DNA of 61,518 nucleotides from Polaromonas sp. CF318 (GCF_000282655.1 NZ_AKIV01000149.1:1-61518); one strand, 5' to 3'. Counted from the first letter of the stretch, positions 26,310 through 34,880 are shown. Notes: a model not told the origin generated them from the letters alone. Numbers and translations are program-made.

Positions 26310-26894
26310 TCAGTGCTTGTGCAGGTTCTGCGGTTGCGTCTTGTCGTAGGTGCCGGCGGGATAGGCCGCGTCCGCACCGCGCACCAGCATGTCGGCATCG
26401 CGGATCGCGAAGATGTGCGCGATGTCCTGCTTGATATCGCCGCCCGCCGCCAGCGGGTGCGCCGTGGGGCTTTCCCACACATGGCGGTCGGGCAGCGAGG
26501 TGTAGGGGCAGCTGTCGCCGCAGTCTATTTGCCACGAAATCCCGTACAGCCACTGGTCGGCATGCGGCTCGAAGCGGGTGATGTCCACCATCAGGGATTT
26601 CTGGAAGGCCAGCGCGTAGGTCAGCAGGCGTATGTCCCAGTGCTTGATGATGATGCGCAGGTACATGCCCTCGCCGCGGCTGCGGCTGGACACCAGCAGC
26701 ATCTGGCAGTCCAGCCATCCGGCCGGAATGCCGTGCCGGCGCATGGAGTCGTGCAGCAAGACCTGGATCAGCTGTCGGCGCAGGGCATTGGCGGAGCCGT
26801 CCTCAATCGTGGACGGGCCCTCATGCGGGGGCCGGGTGCTGGTCGGGGCGGGCTGTGCGTGGCCGTTCAGGCCGAATAGGCGCCTTAGATTCAT
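26310..26894 (-). CDS. Unknown conserved protein, paralogue of the gene at 34116
   Basis: A 194-residue protein of unknown family. The conserved core (about residues 30-145) runs from TIEDGSANALRRQLIQVLL through IPAGWLDCQMLLVSSRS, ITRFEPHADQWLYGISWQ and SCPYTSLPDRHVW. The C-terminus carries a short FAIRDADML segment. The whole core matches the gene at 34116-34880 almost without gaps. The start at 26894 is favoured by the ribosome site AGGGG seven bases upstream; a longer start at 26930 exists. Nothing suggests a signal peptide or membrane segment. It follows an unusually AT-rich region that holds an element shared with the paralogue. Confidence 0.75.
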   Translation of the reverse strand: MNLRRLFGLNGHAQPAPTSTRPPHEGPSTIEDGSANALRRQLIQVLLHDSMRRHGIPAGWLDCQMLLVSSRSRGEGMYLRIIIKHWDIRLLTYALAFQKSLMVDITRFEPHADQWLYGISWQIDCGDSCPYTSLPDRHVWESPTAHPLAAGGDIKQDIAHIFAIRDADMLVRGADAAYPAGTYDKTQPQNLHKH

Positions 26895-27236
26895 GTTGGT
26901 TCCCCTCGTCCCCGCGTAGGCCGAAATCAATGTGTTGTTCCATTTATCCGCGGGATATGGTAAATGTTACAAAGTGTTTTGTATGCTCCTCTTCTGGCTC
27001 GGACAAGTCAAGCGAGCGGTTTCTGAAAAGCGGAACTTTTTCATGAAATAGAACTGAAATAGCATCTATTTTTGTGGCTTTAAGAATGAAAAAGGATTCA
27101 AGTAGCCTGAGGATGATCTGATGGCTTTAAATGTAAATAGTTGTAATGAAAATTGTAAAAACACAGCTTCCAGCCGCAGCACGCCGCACGAGGCTGGCTG
27201 GCGGTGCGCGGGCTGTTGTTCGCCGCTCAAGCTGGC
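26895..27236. other. AT-rich gene-free stretch
   Basis: This stretch is visibly much richer in A and T than the rest of the window, especially 26931-27170. It holds the conserved upstream element of the gene at 26310 and no plausible ORF or RNA gene. Its composition suggests either a protein-binding regulatory region or acquired DNA. The methyltransferase gene ends at its right edge. Confidence 0.5.
26924..27012 (-). promoter_or_regulatory. Conserved upstream element shared with the paralogue at 34116
   Basis: Three blocks match the region upstream of the paralogous gene, in the same order and at nearly the same spacing (minus-strand reading). They are CTTGACTTGTC (27012-27002), GTAACA (26970-26965) with a preceding A-rich run, and CATTGATTT (26932-26924). 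The first two blocks define a 48-nt stretch of identical length in both copies. CTTGACTTGTC contains a good -35 (TTGACT), so the element probably includes the promoter. Confidence 0.6.
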
Positions 27237-28292
27237 TTAGGCCCGCACAAAGTACACAAAGGTGGTGCGCGGAAAAATATGCCGGTACACCGGCCTGGCA
27301 ATCGCCCGTGCCAGGTTTTTGGGCTGCAGCAGCCCCGAGGCGCTGTTGTACAGCCGGTAAAGGCTAGGCTGTAGCGGCTTGAGGCCAAACTCTTTTCCGA
27401 AGGCGACCAGCGAGTCGTGGCTGAAGGCGTTGATGTGCTCCAGCGGGGCAATCGGCATCTGGTCGTCGGCCGATAGCGCTCCGAAATTTTTTCCCTGGCC
27501 GATTTTTTTCAGTACGGCGGCCGCATTGGGCACGCTGATCTTGATGACGCCGTCGCCCGACAGCGCGTCGCGCAGTTTTCCGAGCACCTGCCGGGGTTCG
27601 GTCAGGTGTTCAAAGACCTGCTCGGTGTTGATGAAGCGAAAGCGCCGGGGCGGCAGGTCGTCCAGGCCGACGACGCGCAGGCCCACGGACCTCCCATACT
27701 CGGCGCGCTCCTCGGAAAGCTCCACGCCCCACACATTGCAGCCGAAACCCATGGCCATCTTGGACCAGTGCGCCCAGCCAAAGCCGAAATCCAGCGCATC
27801 CAGCCCGCCCGGCGGCAGGCCGAAGTACTGGATGATGAACTGCACCTGTTCGGCGAGGTAGCGGTATTCGTCCAGGCTGTAGTTGCGGTGTTCGCGCTCC
27901 AGCTCGGTGCCCGGGACCCAGTCGTTGTAGATCTCGCCCAGCAAGGCGTCGTCGGGCACCTGCTGCTGGAAGACCATGCCGCAGTTCTCGCAGCGGGCCA
28001 GGACATAGACGCCTGCTTCGGCTGTCCTGGACGCGTGGCCTTCATAGTGCCTTGCCAGATAGGCCTGCATGCCGGGGCCGGTGTACGGCTCCTGGTAGAC
28101 CACGGCTAACGAGCTTGAAAGGCAGGCGGGGCAGCAGGTCCTGGTCTTCAGGGACGATTCGCGCGGCGCCGTGGCGCCCTCAAACGCGCGCGCCTGGCGC
28201 GGCGTCGGCAGGTCTTGCCTGCGGGGTGGGGAGGCCGGTTCAACCGGCAGGCGCGGGAATTCCAGCGATGGGCTGGCAGGCATCATGTTCAT
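27237..28292 (-). CDS. Class I SAM-dependent methyltransferase with N-terminal zinc-binding-like motif
   Basis: A 351-residue protein. Residues about 50-125 contain CPAC and CENC pairs (TRTCCPACLSSSL; LARCENCGMVF), a likely zinc knuckle as in sugar C-methyltransferase-type proteins. The methyltransferase core follows, with motif I LDFGFGWAHWSKMA, NVWGVELSEER, and the post-II segment NTEQVFEHLTEP. The first 45 residues are Pro-rich and probably disordered. The zinc-plus-methyltransferase arrangement recalls nucleotide-sugar or lipid-linked sugar methyltransferases, but no sugar genes are adjacent, so the substrate is open. Confidence 0.8.
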   Translation of the reverse strand: MNMMPASPSLEFPRLPVEPASPPRRQDLPTPRQARAFEGATAPRESSLKTRTCCPACLSSSLAVVYQEPYTGPGMQAYLARHYEGHASRTAEAGVYVLARCENCGMVFQQQVPDDALLGEIYNDWVPGTELEREHRNYSLDEYRYLAEQVQFIIQYFGLPPGGLDALDFGFGWAHWSKMAMGFGCNVWGVELSEERAEYGRSVGLRVVGLDDLPPRRFRFINTEQVFEHLTEPRQVLGKLRDALSGDGVIKISVPNAAAVLKKIGQGKNFGALSADDQMPIAPLEHINAFSHDSLVAFGKEFGLKPLQPSLYRLYNSASGLLQPKNLARAIARPVYRHIFPRTTFVYFVRA

Positions 28293-28512
28293 GGGGGGCT
28301 TCCGAAGCGCCGCAACGCAGCAGTAGCAGCCACCTTAGCCCCTGGCGGCGCGCGCGCGGTAACCTGCTGTAATCCATGTATCGGCTTCCTGCCTTGAAGC
28401 CGCCGCCTGTGGCGACGGCTTTTTGTGCGCGCGGCGCCTGCTGCAAGGCCTTGCCGCTGCTCTCCCCCGCAGGGGGAAGCGTCGCCCGGGCGGCGGCCCG
28501 TGCTTCAATGCT
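28293..28512. other. Intergenic region with hairpin
   Basis: The gap between two minus-strand genes holds a GC-rich hairpin near 28396-28416 (GCCGCCGCC facing GGCGACGGC, one mismatch). It is followed by five T on the plus strand, where no gene ends. A CCCCCGCAGGGGG palindrome lies near 28466. I could not assign a function. Confidence 0.35.
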
Positions 28513-28968
28513 TCAGGCCATGCGGCCCCTGTTTTCGACCACCACGCAGCCCGTGATGCGCCACGCTTTGTTGCTTTGCCGTTCCAGGCTGTAAACCGCA
28601 AGCCACGAAACGCCGCTGCTGTCGGCCATCTGCACGCGCTGGACCGCCTGGTCGTCCTTGCCGTCGGGTTTGAGGAAGGCGACCGATGCCGGACGGTACA
28701 CCACCGGGTAATCGCGGCGCACCATGGCCATGAAGGCCTGGGCCGTTCCCAGGGTTTTGCGGACATTGGGCGCGGCAAACGAAAACGCCTTGGCCGCGTC
28801 ATCCCTGGCGAAGGCCGCAAGCTGCCCCTCCACGGCGGCGCGCACGCCTTTCTCGTCGGCGGGCGCCAGCGGGTCCGCATGGGCCGCGCCGCATAGCAGC
28901 ATGGCCGCCGCGAAAGCGGCCAGCAGGCGGCGCCATTGCGCCAGGGCCGGGTGTGAATGCGTCTTCAT
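28513..28968 (-). CDS. DUF4864 family secreted protein
   Basis: A 151-residue exported protein. The signal peptide RRLLAAFAAAMLLCGAAHA is followed by the DUF4864 core: VEGQLAAFARDDAAKAFSFA, FMAMVRRDYPVVYRPASV and SLERQSNKAWRITGCVVV. The fold resembles NTF2/SnoaL-like proteins; function is unknown. The start at 28968 is fixed by a perfect GAGGAGG ribosome site 5 bp upstream. Confidence 0.85.
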   Translation of the reverse strand: MKTHSHPALAQWRRLLAAFAAAMLLCGAAHADPLAPADEKGVRAAVEGQLAAFARDDAAKAFSFAAPNVRKTLGTAQAFMAMVRRDYPVVYRPASVAFLKPDGKDDQAVQRVQMADSSGVSWLAVYSLERQSNKAWRITGCVVVENRGRMA

Positions 28969-29091
28969 GCTTGCCTCCTCTTTTGCCGCCGGTGCGTGCG
29001 GCTGACATGCCAAAAGCCTATGCCTTGCCGGATCATGCCGCAAGCCGCCCCGTAGCAGGTACGCGGCCGGCGCCGCCGTGGATGCGCGGCA

Positions 29092-29964
29092 CTAAACCAG
29101 TTCGCCGCGCGCCAGCACCACGACGCCGCCGCTGACCATGATGTCGCCGGCCGCATCGGCCTGCACCGTGATCTTGCTGGGGCGCCCGACAAAGCGCCCC
29201 TGCTTCAGGGTGATGAGCTCGCCGGCGGCGGCCGCGCCGTGCTGCATCAAATAGGCGCCCACAGGGCCGGCCGCGCTGCCGGTCGCGATGTCTTCCACCA
29301 GCCCGGCGTTGTCCCAGGTGCGGCCTTCGCGTGCCGCGACATCGAACACGTAGGCGAACTTGGCGCCCACCGTGGCCAGCAGCGCCTCGAAGGCCGGGTG
29401 CACGACGCGCGCGCGGTCCAGGCCGCCCGCCGCGGGCACCAGCAGGTAGGGCAGGCCTGTCGACACCACCTGCAGCGGAAAGCGGATGTCCAACTGGGAG
29501 GCGTCGAGGTTGAGCGCCGCCAGAAAGGCCTGGCTTTCGGCGCGGCCCAGCGGCGGCAGCAGCGTGGCCTTGCCCTGGTTCATGCGGGCATCGTAAGTGG
29601 CGGCCGTGCCTTCCAGCCGCGTGGTGGACAGCGCGACCGCGCGCGTGCCCAGCATCAGGGTCCAGTCGGCGGACGCTTGCCCGGCGGCATGCAGGTGGTG
29701 CAGCAGGCCGGCCGCGCCCAGCATGGGATGGCCCGCGAAATCGAGCTCTTCCTCCATGGTGAAGATGCGCGCCTCAAAGCGGCGGCCGGGGCCGGCGGGT
29801 GTGAGGAAGATGCTTTCGAACTGCCGCATCTCCACGGCCAGGCGCTGCATCGCGCGCGCCGGCAACGGGCTCTCGGGCAGGAAGACCGACAGGCCGTTGC
29901 CGGCCAGCGCTTCATGGGTGAATACATCGACCTGGTAGTAGCCCAGGCCCGTCAAGGAAGTCAT
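29092..29964 (-). CDS. PhzF family isomerase/epimerase
   Basis: A 290-residue protein of the PhzF fold. It begins YYQVDVFTHEALAGNGLSVFL and carries the catalytic glutamate in MRQFESIFLTP, the FTMEEELDFAGHPMLGAAGL segment and the C-terminal ATGSAAGPVGAYL loop. PhzF isomerises a phenazine precursor, but most members outside phenazine clusters have unknown substrates. No other phenazine gene is present. It is transcribed alone. Confidence 0.9.
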   Translation of the reverse strand: MTSLTGLGYYQVDVFTHEALAGNGLSVFLPESPLPARAMQRLAVEMRQFESIFLTPAGPGRRFEARIFTMEEELDFAGHPMLGAAGLLHHLHAAGQASADWTLMLGTRAVALSTTRLEGTAATYDARMNQGKATLLPPLGRAESQAFLAALNLDASQLDIRFPLQVVSTGLPYLLVPAAGGLDRARVVHPAFEALLATVGAKFAYVFDVAAREGRTWDNAGLVEDIATGSAAGPVGAYLMQHGAAAAGELITLKQGRFVGRPSKITVQADAAGDIMVSGGVVVLARGELV

Positions 29965-30054
29965 GCTGTTTTCTCCTGGCGGCCGCGCATGATGGCGGCC
30001 GGCAGGGGAATTATCGCGGGGCGCCCGCGTGGCGTGCCCTGGACCGTGAGCAGC

Positions 30055-30291
30055 TTAGATGCCGAGAATCTTCTTGGCGCTGCCCAGCGCCTTCATCGAG
30101 TCGTCGTGCTTGCCTTCCTTGTGGAATTTTTCGCCGTCGGCGCGCAGCTCCTTGACCTTGCTCATGTCGGCGGGCGACAGCTTGGGGTTGGTCGTCAGCT
30201 TGGCGTCTATAGCCTTCATCTCGTTGGGACAGTTGTGGGCCAAAGCCAGGGAGGATGTGGCAAGCGCCACGGCGGCAATGATGAGCTTCAT
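30055..30291 (-). CDS. Small secreted hypothetical protein (78 aa)
   Basis: A 78-residue protein with signal peptide MKLIIAAVALATSSLALA and a charged helical mature part (NCPNEMKAIDAKL; SPADMSKVKELRADGEKFHKE). It has one Cys and no recognised domain; small periplasmic helical proteins of this type are common in Comamonadaceae. The start at 30291 is chosen over 30303 because it begins the signal peptide and follows a GAGA site. Confidence 0.75.
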   Translation of the reverse strand: MKLIIAAVALATSSLALAHNCPNEMKAIDAKLTTNPKLSPADMSKVKELRADGEKFHKEGKHDDSMKALGSAKKILGI

Positions 30292-30306
30292 GGGAATCTC
30301 CACCTG

Positions 30307-30324
30307 CGTCAGAAAATGCTGACG
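30307..30324 (-). other. 5'-leader hairpin of the small secreted protein gene
   Basis: CGTCAG and CTGACG form a perfect six-base-pair stem with a six-base loop, about 15 bases upstream of the start codon. There is no T-run, so it is not a simple terminator. It may stabilise the mRNA or mark an operator. Confidence 0.35.
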
Positions 30325-30387
30325 GGAAATACTAGCAAGCCGCGGGACGGCTCACAAGGGCGCTTGCCCGTAGGGCCGGCTGGCCGG

Positions 30388-30996
30388 CTAGCCGATCTGC
30401 AGCTGGGAATCGCCGATGAACTGGTAGGGCGGAATCTCCAGGTTGGTCGGTGCCGGCACGTTTTTCACCACGCGGCCGGCCAGGTCGAAGCGGGAGCCGT
30501 GGCAGGGGCAAAAAAATCCGCCGGGCGCGTGCAGCTCGGCATTGAGCGCGCCGTCATCCAGGCGCAGGCTTGGTGAGCAGCCCAGGTGGGTGCACACCCC
30601 CACCGCCACCAGAATCTCCGGGCGCTCGGAACGGGTCGCGTTGGCGCAGGATTTGGGTTGCTCGGAGCGTTTGGACTGCGGATCCGCCAATGCCGGGTTG
30701 GGCTGCTGCAGCGCGCGCACCATTTCATCGCTGCGGCGCATCAGCCAGACGGGCTTTCCGCGCCAGGCCACCGTGCGCAGCTCGCCCGTCGCCAGCGTGG
30801 AAATATCCGCGAGCACCGGTCCGCCCTCGGCACGCGCCGCCTCGGAGGGGGCCAGGCTGGCGGCAAAAGGATATGCGGCGGCCAGCAGGCCGGCGCCGGC
30901 GGCGATGCCGGTCGCGGCCACCAGCAGGCTTCGCCGGTCGGCGTCCTGCAGGGTCCCTTCGTCAATCGCGTGAACCAGTTCGGTGAGGGTCAGCAT
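30388..30996 (-). CDS. Rieske iron-sulfur protein of cytochrome bc1 type, orphan
   Basis: A 202-residue Rieske protein of ubiquinol-cytochrome c reductase type. The [2Fe-2S] ligand boxes CTHLGC and CPCHGSRFD are both complete. The N-terminus has a twin-arginine-type anchor (DRRSLLVAATGIAAGAGLLAAA), as in PetA. The C-terminus GRVVKNVPAPTNLEIPPYQF is typical. The cytochrome b and c1 genes that normally follow petA are absent, so this is a stand-alone copy. It might replace the main subunit under some condition or serve another quinol-linked electron path. Confidence 0.9.
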   Translation of the reverse strand: MLTLTELVHAIDEGTLQDADRRSLLVAATGIAAGAGLLAAAYPFAASLAPSEAARAEGGPVLADISTLATGELRTVAWRGKPVWLMRRSDEMVRALQQPNPALADPQSKRSEQPKSCANATRSERPEILVAVGVCTHLGCSPSLRLDDGALNAELHAPGGFFCPCHGSRFDLAGRVVKNVPAPTNLEIPPYQFIGDSQLQIG

Positions 30997-31204
30997 GGTT
31001 TGGCTTTTTCAGGGCGGCAAGTGAATGCACTGTTTCATGTTGTCGTCACACCGTAGCAGGCTTCAGTCGCCAGGTGTTCAGTGCGGCTGGAAACCATTGT
31101 TCGCGGGTCAGCTTAGGCTGGCCTTAAACAAAAAGAGGGCGGGCAGGCGGACGCGCCTAAAATTCCCGGCAGCTGTTACCTGAACCACCTGGATCCATTA
31201 CCCC

Positions 31205-31867
31205 ATGCCACTCGAAGTCCTTGAAGCCCAGACGGGCGACAACCCTGTCGCCACCATCCTCATCATGCACGGCCTGGGGGCGGACGGGCGCGACTTTGTG
31301 CCGATTGCCGAGCAACTCAATCTCTCCAGCGTGGGCCCTGTGCGCTTCCTGTTCCCGAGCGCGCCGTCGATTCCCGTCACCATCAACGGCGGCTACGTCA
31401 TGCCCGCCTGGTACGACCTGCTGGGTGCCGACCTGGTGAGCCGGCAGGACGAGGCCGGGCTACGCAAGTCGCAGGCCGACATCGAGGCGCTGATCGCCCA
31501 TGAAACATCGCGCGGCATTCCGGCCAGCCGCATCGTGGTTGCGGGCTTCTCGCAGGGTTGCGCCATGGCCTTGATGACGGGCCTGCGCCACGGCGAGCGG
31601 CTGGCCGGCATCGCGGGGCTGTCGGGTTACCTGCCGCTGGCCGACAAGACCGCGGGTGAGCGCAGCGCCGCCAACCGGGATGTGCCCATCTTCCTGGCCC
31701 ACGGCACGTATGACGGCGTGGTCGTGCTGCCGCGCGCCAGCGCCACGCGCGATGCGCTCACGGCCATGGGCTACCCGGTCGAGTGGCATGAATACCCGAT
31801 GGAGCACTCGGTGTGCCCGCAGGAAATCGTCGACCTCGAGAAGTGGCTGTTAAAGGTCCTGGCCTAA
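31205..31867 (+). CDS. Carboxylesterase/phospholipase of the alpha/beta hydrolase fold
   Basis: A 220-residue esterase of the carboxylesterase II (phospholipase/carboxylesterase) family. The oxyanion strand is ILIMHGLGADGRDF. The nucleophile elbow is VAGFSQGCAM, the acid is in AHGTYDGVV and the histidine in PMEHSVCPQE, so the triad is complete. No signal peptide is present, so it is cytoplasmic. It hydrolyses short-chain esters in characterised homologues. It diverges from the Rieske gene. Confidence 0.92.
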   Translation: MPLEVLEAQTGDNPVATILIMHGLGADGRDFVPIAEQLNLSSVGPVRFLFPSAPSIPVTINGGYVMPAWYDLLGADLVSRQDEAGLRKSQADIEALIAHETSRGIPASRIVVAGFSQGCAMALMTGLRHGERLAGIAGLSGYLPLADKTAGERSAANRDVPIFLAHGTYDGVVVLPRASATRDALTAMGYPVEWHEYPMEHSVCPQEIVDLEKWLLKVLA

Positions 31868-31877
31868 GGGCGGTTGC

Positions 31878-33176
31878 TCAGGCCGGTTGGGCCGTTCGCG
31901 CATCCCGCGCCATGCGCCGCACGCGCCACAGCAGAAAAAACGCGATGCTGAAGTTCAGCAGGTTCCAGGCCAGGCCGTTGAGAAAGGCCGCGTGGTAGGA
32001 GCCGGTCAGGTCGAACACCTTGCCTGACATCCAGCCGCCCAGCGCCATGCCCAGCAGGGACGCCATGATGACCGTGCCCACGCGCGCGCCGGCCTCGGCC
32101 GGCTCGAAGTATTCGCGCACGATGATGGCGTAGGCCGGCACGAGGCCGCCCTGGAACAGGCCGAACAGCGCGGCGATGACATAGAGCGACACCAGCCCGT
32201 CAAAAGGCAGGAACAGCAGCAGCGCGATGCCCTGCAGCACCGAGCCCAGTATCAGCGTGCGCAGCCCGCCTATGCGGTCGCAGATCGCGCCCGACACCAG
32301 GCGGCTCACCACGCCGCAGGCCAGCATCAGCGACAGCATTTCGGCGCCGCGCGCCGCGCCGTAACCCAGGTCGGTGCAGTAAGACACGATGTGCACTTGC
32401 GGCATGGCCATGGCGACGCAACAGGCGACGCTCGCCACGCAGAGCAATGTCTGCGCCGCACCCGGTGTGAGGCCGAAAGGCATGCTGCTGGTGGTGGCCG
32501 CCCGGCCGCTGTTGCCCACGGCGGAGGCCACGGCCACCGGCGGGCGCTTGCGCATCAGCAGGGCCAGCGAGGCCATGGCCACAAAACTGAAAATGCCCAG
32601 GCCCAGGTAGGTCTGCCGCCAGCCCACGCTTTCCACGAAGTGCTGCACGATGGGCGGCCAGATCGCGCCGCCCAGGTAGTTGCCGCTGGCGCACACCGCC
32701 ACGGCAAAACCGCGCCGGCGCGCAAACCACAACGAGGTGTCGGCCAGCAGCGGCGCGAAGGTGGCGGCCGACCCGAGAAAGCCGATCAGCAGCCCGTGCG
32801 CCAGCGAGAACATCCCTATGTTGCCGGCCGTGGCCGCCAGCGCAAAACCCAGGCCCAGGCCCGTCGCGCCTATCAGCAACGGCACCATCACGCCGAAGCG
32901 GTCGGCCAGCCGGCCCATCATCACGCCGCCCACGCCGAAACCTATCATCAGCAAGGTATAGGGAATGGAGGCGTCGGCGCGCGTGACGCCGAACTCGGCC
33001 TGCACCGCGGGCAGCACCACCGCCACCACATACATGCCGCAGGCGCCCACGGTCATCAGGGCCAGCGTGACCATCAGCCGCATCACGGCATAGCGCGAGT
33101 CAACAAGTGCCGAGGAATCCTGGGTGTGGTTTTGCACGGAAGCGGGGGATGCGGGCGGAGGGCTCATTGGCCCCAA
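31878..33176 (-). CDS. MFS transporter, monocarboxylate/OFA-like
   Basis: A 432-residue twelve-helix transporter with the cytoplasmic loop motif MMGRLADRFGVMVPLL and its weaker repeat ICDRIGGLRTLIL. TM1 carries MTVGACGMYVVAVVLPAVQAEF. The pattern resembles the oxalate/formate and monocarboxylate branches of the MFS. The first 30 residues are hydrophilic; a start at 33167 is also possible. It ends 10 bp from the convergent esterase gene. Confidence 0.82.
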   Translation of the reverse strand: MGPMSPPPASPASVQNHTQDSSALVDSRYAVMRLMVTLALMTVGACGMYVVAVVLPAVQAEFGVTRADASIPYTLLMIGFGVGGVMMGRLADRFGVMVPLLIGATGLGLGFALAATAGNIGMFSLAHGLLIGFLGSAATFAPLLADTSLWFARRRGFAVAVCASGNYLGGAIWPPIVQHFVESVGWRQTYLGLGIFSFVAMASLALLMRKRPPVAVASAVGNSGRAATTSSMPFGLTPGAAQTLLCVASVACCVAMAMPQVHIVSYCTDLGYGAARGAEMLSLMLACGVVSRLVSGAICDRIGGLRTLILGSVLQGIALLLFLPFDGLVSLYVIAALFGLFQGGLVPAYAIIVREYFEPAEAGARVGTVIMASLLGMALGGWMSGKVFDLTGSYHAAFLNGLAWNLLNFSIAFFLLWRVRRMARDARTAQPA

Positions 33177-33215
33177 GCGTACACCAGCCGCCGGCGTGCT
33201 GCAGGAGCGCGCGGG

Positions 33216-33908
33216 CTAGGCGCATGAGGCCTCGCCCGCCTGCACGCGCACCCGGCCCACCATATTCATGCACAGGGTTCGGCTGTAGCTGCTGTTGGTG
33301 GCGAGGGAGCCGGCCGCCTGCACCAGCCAGCGGGTTTGCAGTCCCACGGCGCGGCCGTTGGCGTCAAAGCTGATGTGGTTGCGGTTGTTGACGGGCTTGC
33401 CTGCATTGTTGACCGCCAGAAAATTCCCGGCGTTCGCGAAGGCCTCCTGGACGCGCACCACCGTGTCGGTGCCGCCGTCGAAAGCGCCGTCGCTGTCCTC
33501 GTCGGTAAAGACAAACCAGCCCTCCCGCCAGCCGCCGACGGCCGCGCCGTTCCCGCTGGAGCATTTGGGCGGATTGGCCGCCGGATTGGCGCTTCGGCAG
33601 ATGGTGACGGTTTTTCCGCGCCGCATGGCCTCGCCGCGGGCATAGCGGGCGTCCAGCACAAAGGCGTTGACGGTCGAGGAAACGCGGGTGCTCGCGACCA
33701 GCCCCAGGAAGGAGGGAATCGCAAAGCCCGCAACAATCGCGATGATGGCCAGGGCCACCAGCAGTTCAACCAGTGTGATTCCGCGCGGCCGCGGGCGGGC
33801 TGACAGACGGCGTGCGCCGGCCGGTGGGGTGTTTTGCAAGAGGGGGTTGTCGAGGCGCTTGGGCCTGGTCGCGGCAGGGGCGGCCGCGGCCTGGTGCTGC
33901 AAATTCAT
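33216..33908 (-). CDS. Type IV pseudopilin, FimT/GspH-like, orphan
   Basis: A 230-residue pseudopilin. The prepilin-peptidase site and N-terminal helix are clear: PRG followed by ITLVELLVALAIIAIVAGFA, with the conserved Glu at +5. A GspH/FimT C-terminal domain (RYARGEAMRRGKTVTICRS) follows. The leader before the cleavage site is about 43 residues, much longer than usual, and no nearer Met exists, so the start is uncertain. FimT proteins act in DNA uptake or pilus assembly, but no other pilus genes are here. Confidence 0.8.
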   Translation of the reverse strand: MNLQHQAAAAPAATRPKRLDNPLLQNTPPAGARRLSARPRPRGITLVELLVALAIIAIVAGFAIPSFLGLVASTRVSSTVNAFVLDARYARGEAMRRGKTVTICRSANPAANPPKCSSGNGAAVGGWREGWFVFTDEDSDGAFDGGTDTVVRVQEAFANAGNFLAVNNAGKPVNNRNHISFDANGRAVGLQTRWLVQAAGSLATNSSYSRTLCMNMVGRVRVQAGEASCA

Positions 33909-34115
33909 GGCGGCTGATCCGGATGTTTTGGGGGAACATCTGGACCGTACTGGAGGCCGCCGCGCCCGGACGGCTCAATTGTCCGCTGCCGGACTTTGAT
34001 TGGCGGAAATCGTGCGCGATGTCATTTCGCGCGAAGCGGGAGCAGTGTCGCGCGGACGCCGCGGGGATGCGGCGGTCGTGTTTTTATCAGGAGCGGCCTG
34101 GCCGGCCCGTCGGCC
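33909..34115. other. Intergenic region without recognised features
   Basis: This 207-bp gap between two minus-strand genes contains several short GC-rich inverted sequences (for example around GCGCGAAGCGGG near 34040) but no ORF, RNA gene or T-tailed hairpin that I can support. Confidence 0.3.
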
Positions 34116-34880
34116 TTACAGCGGCGAAGGCTGGGTGGCTTCGTAGCCGACCGGACCGATGGCGCCATCGTTCTTGATACCCAGTTCCTGGTCGCGAATG
34201 CGGAACAGGCGCTCCAGGTCCTTCATGGCATCGCCGTCGGGGGCCGCGGCGGCGGCCGCGACCGGCGCGGCTTGTTCCGCTTGCGGCGGCTGCGGCACCT
34301 GGGCTTGGGCCAGCGATGCGAGTATGGGCGCGGCGGCGGCGGCCGCGGCGGCCGCACTCATAGGCGCGCCTGCCGCAGCGGCGGGCGGGATCAGGGGCTG
34401 GCCGGTGCGGGGCGGCGCCACGCGGGGAGCCGGCTTGGCGGCAACCGGGTCAGCCCAGTAGGACTTGTCGGGCATGCTGCGGTAGGGGCAGGTGTCCGCG
34501 ATGTCCAGCTGCCAAGAAATTCCGTGCAGCCAATGGGTAGCCTGGGGTTCAAAGCGGGTGATCTCGACCATGAGCGCGTTCTGGAAGGCATAGGCGTAGT
34601 CCATCAGGCGCTCGTCCCATTCCCGTACGACCAGGCGCACATACATGCCCTGGCCCTTGCTGCGGCTGTTGACCAGCAGCATCTGGCAGTCGATCCAGCG
34701 CGGCGGTATGCCGTACTTGCGCAGCGCATCGCGCAGCAGCACCTGCACCAGCTGGCGGCGCGTGGCGTTGTCCGAGCCGTCCTCAATGGTCAGCGGGTTG
34801 TCCCGGCTCGAGGCGGACGTGTGTTTGGCTGTATTCCCATGGCGCGGCCCGCCAAACAGCGAATTTATCAATTTTTTCAT
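34116..34880 (-). CDS. Unknown conserved protein, paralogue of the gene at 26310
   Basis: A 254-residue protein. Its core (TIEDGSDNATRRQLVQVLL; IPPRWIDCQMLLVNSRSKG; VEITRFEPQATHWLHGISW; TCPYRSMPDKSYW) is the same family as the gene at 26310. It differs by an inserted Pro/Ala-rich linker of about 70 residues before the shared C-terminal FRIRDQEL segment. The start at 34880 (MKKLINSLFGG) aligns with the start of the paralogue; a GTG at 34892 is the alternative. No known domain is recognised. The core carries conserved Trp, Cys and Arg residues (DCQML, CPY). Confidence 0.72.
   Translation of the reverse strand: MKKLINSLFGGPRHGNTAKHTSASSRDNPLTIEDGSDNATRRQLVQVLLRDALRKYGIPPRWIDCQMLLVNSRSKGQGMYVRLVVREWDERLMDYAYAFQNALMVEITRFEPQATHWLHGISWQLDIADTCPYRSMPDKSYWADPVAAKPAPRVAPPRTGQPLIPPAAAAGAPMSAAAAAAAAAPILASLAQAQVPQPPQAEQAAPVAAAAAAPDGDAMKDLERLFRIRDQELGIKNDGAIGPVGYEATQPSPL

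Noticed and set aside
28396..28421. Hairpin with plus-strand T-run as a terminator
   Set aside because: No plus-strand gene ends before it, and on the minus strand it lacks a T-run.
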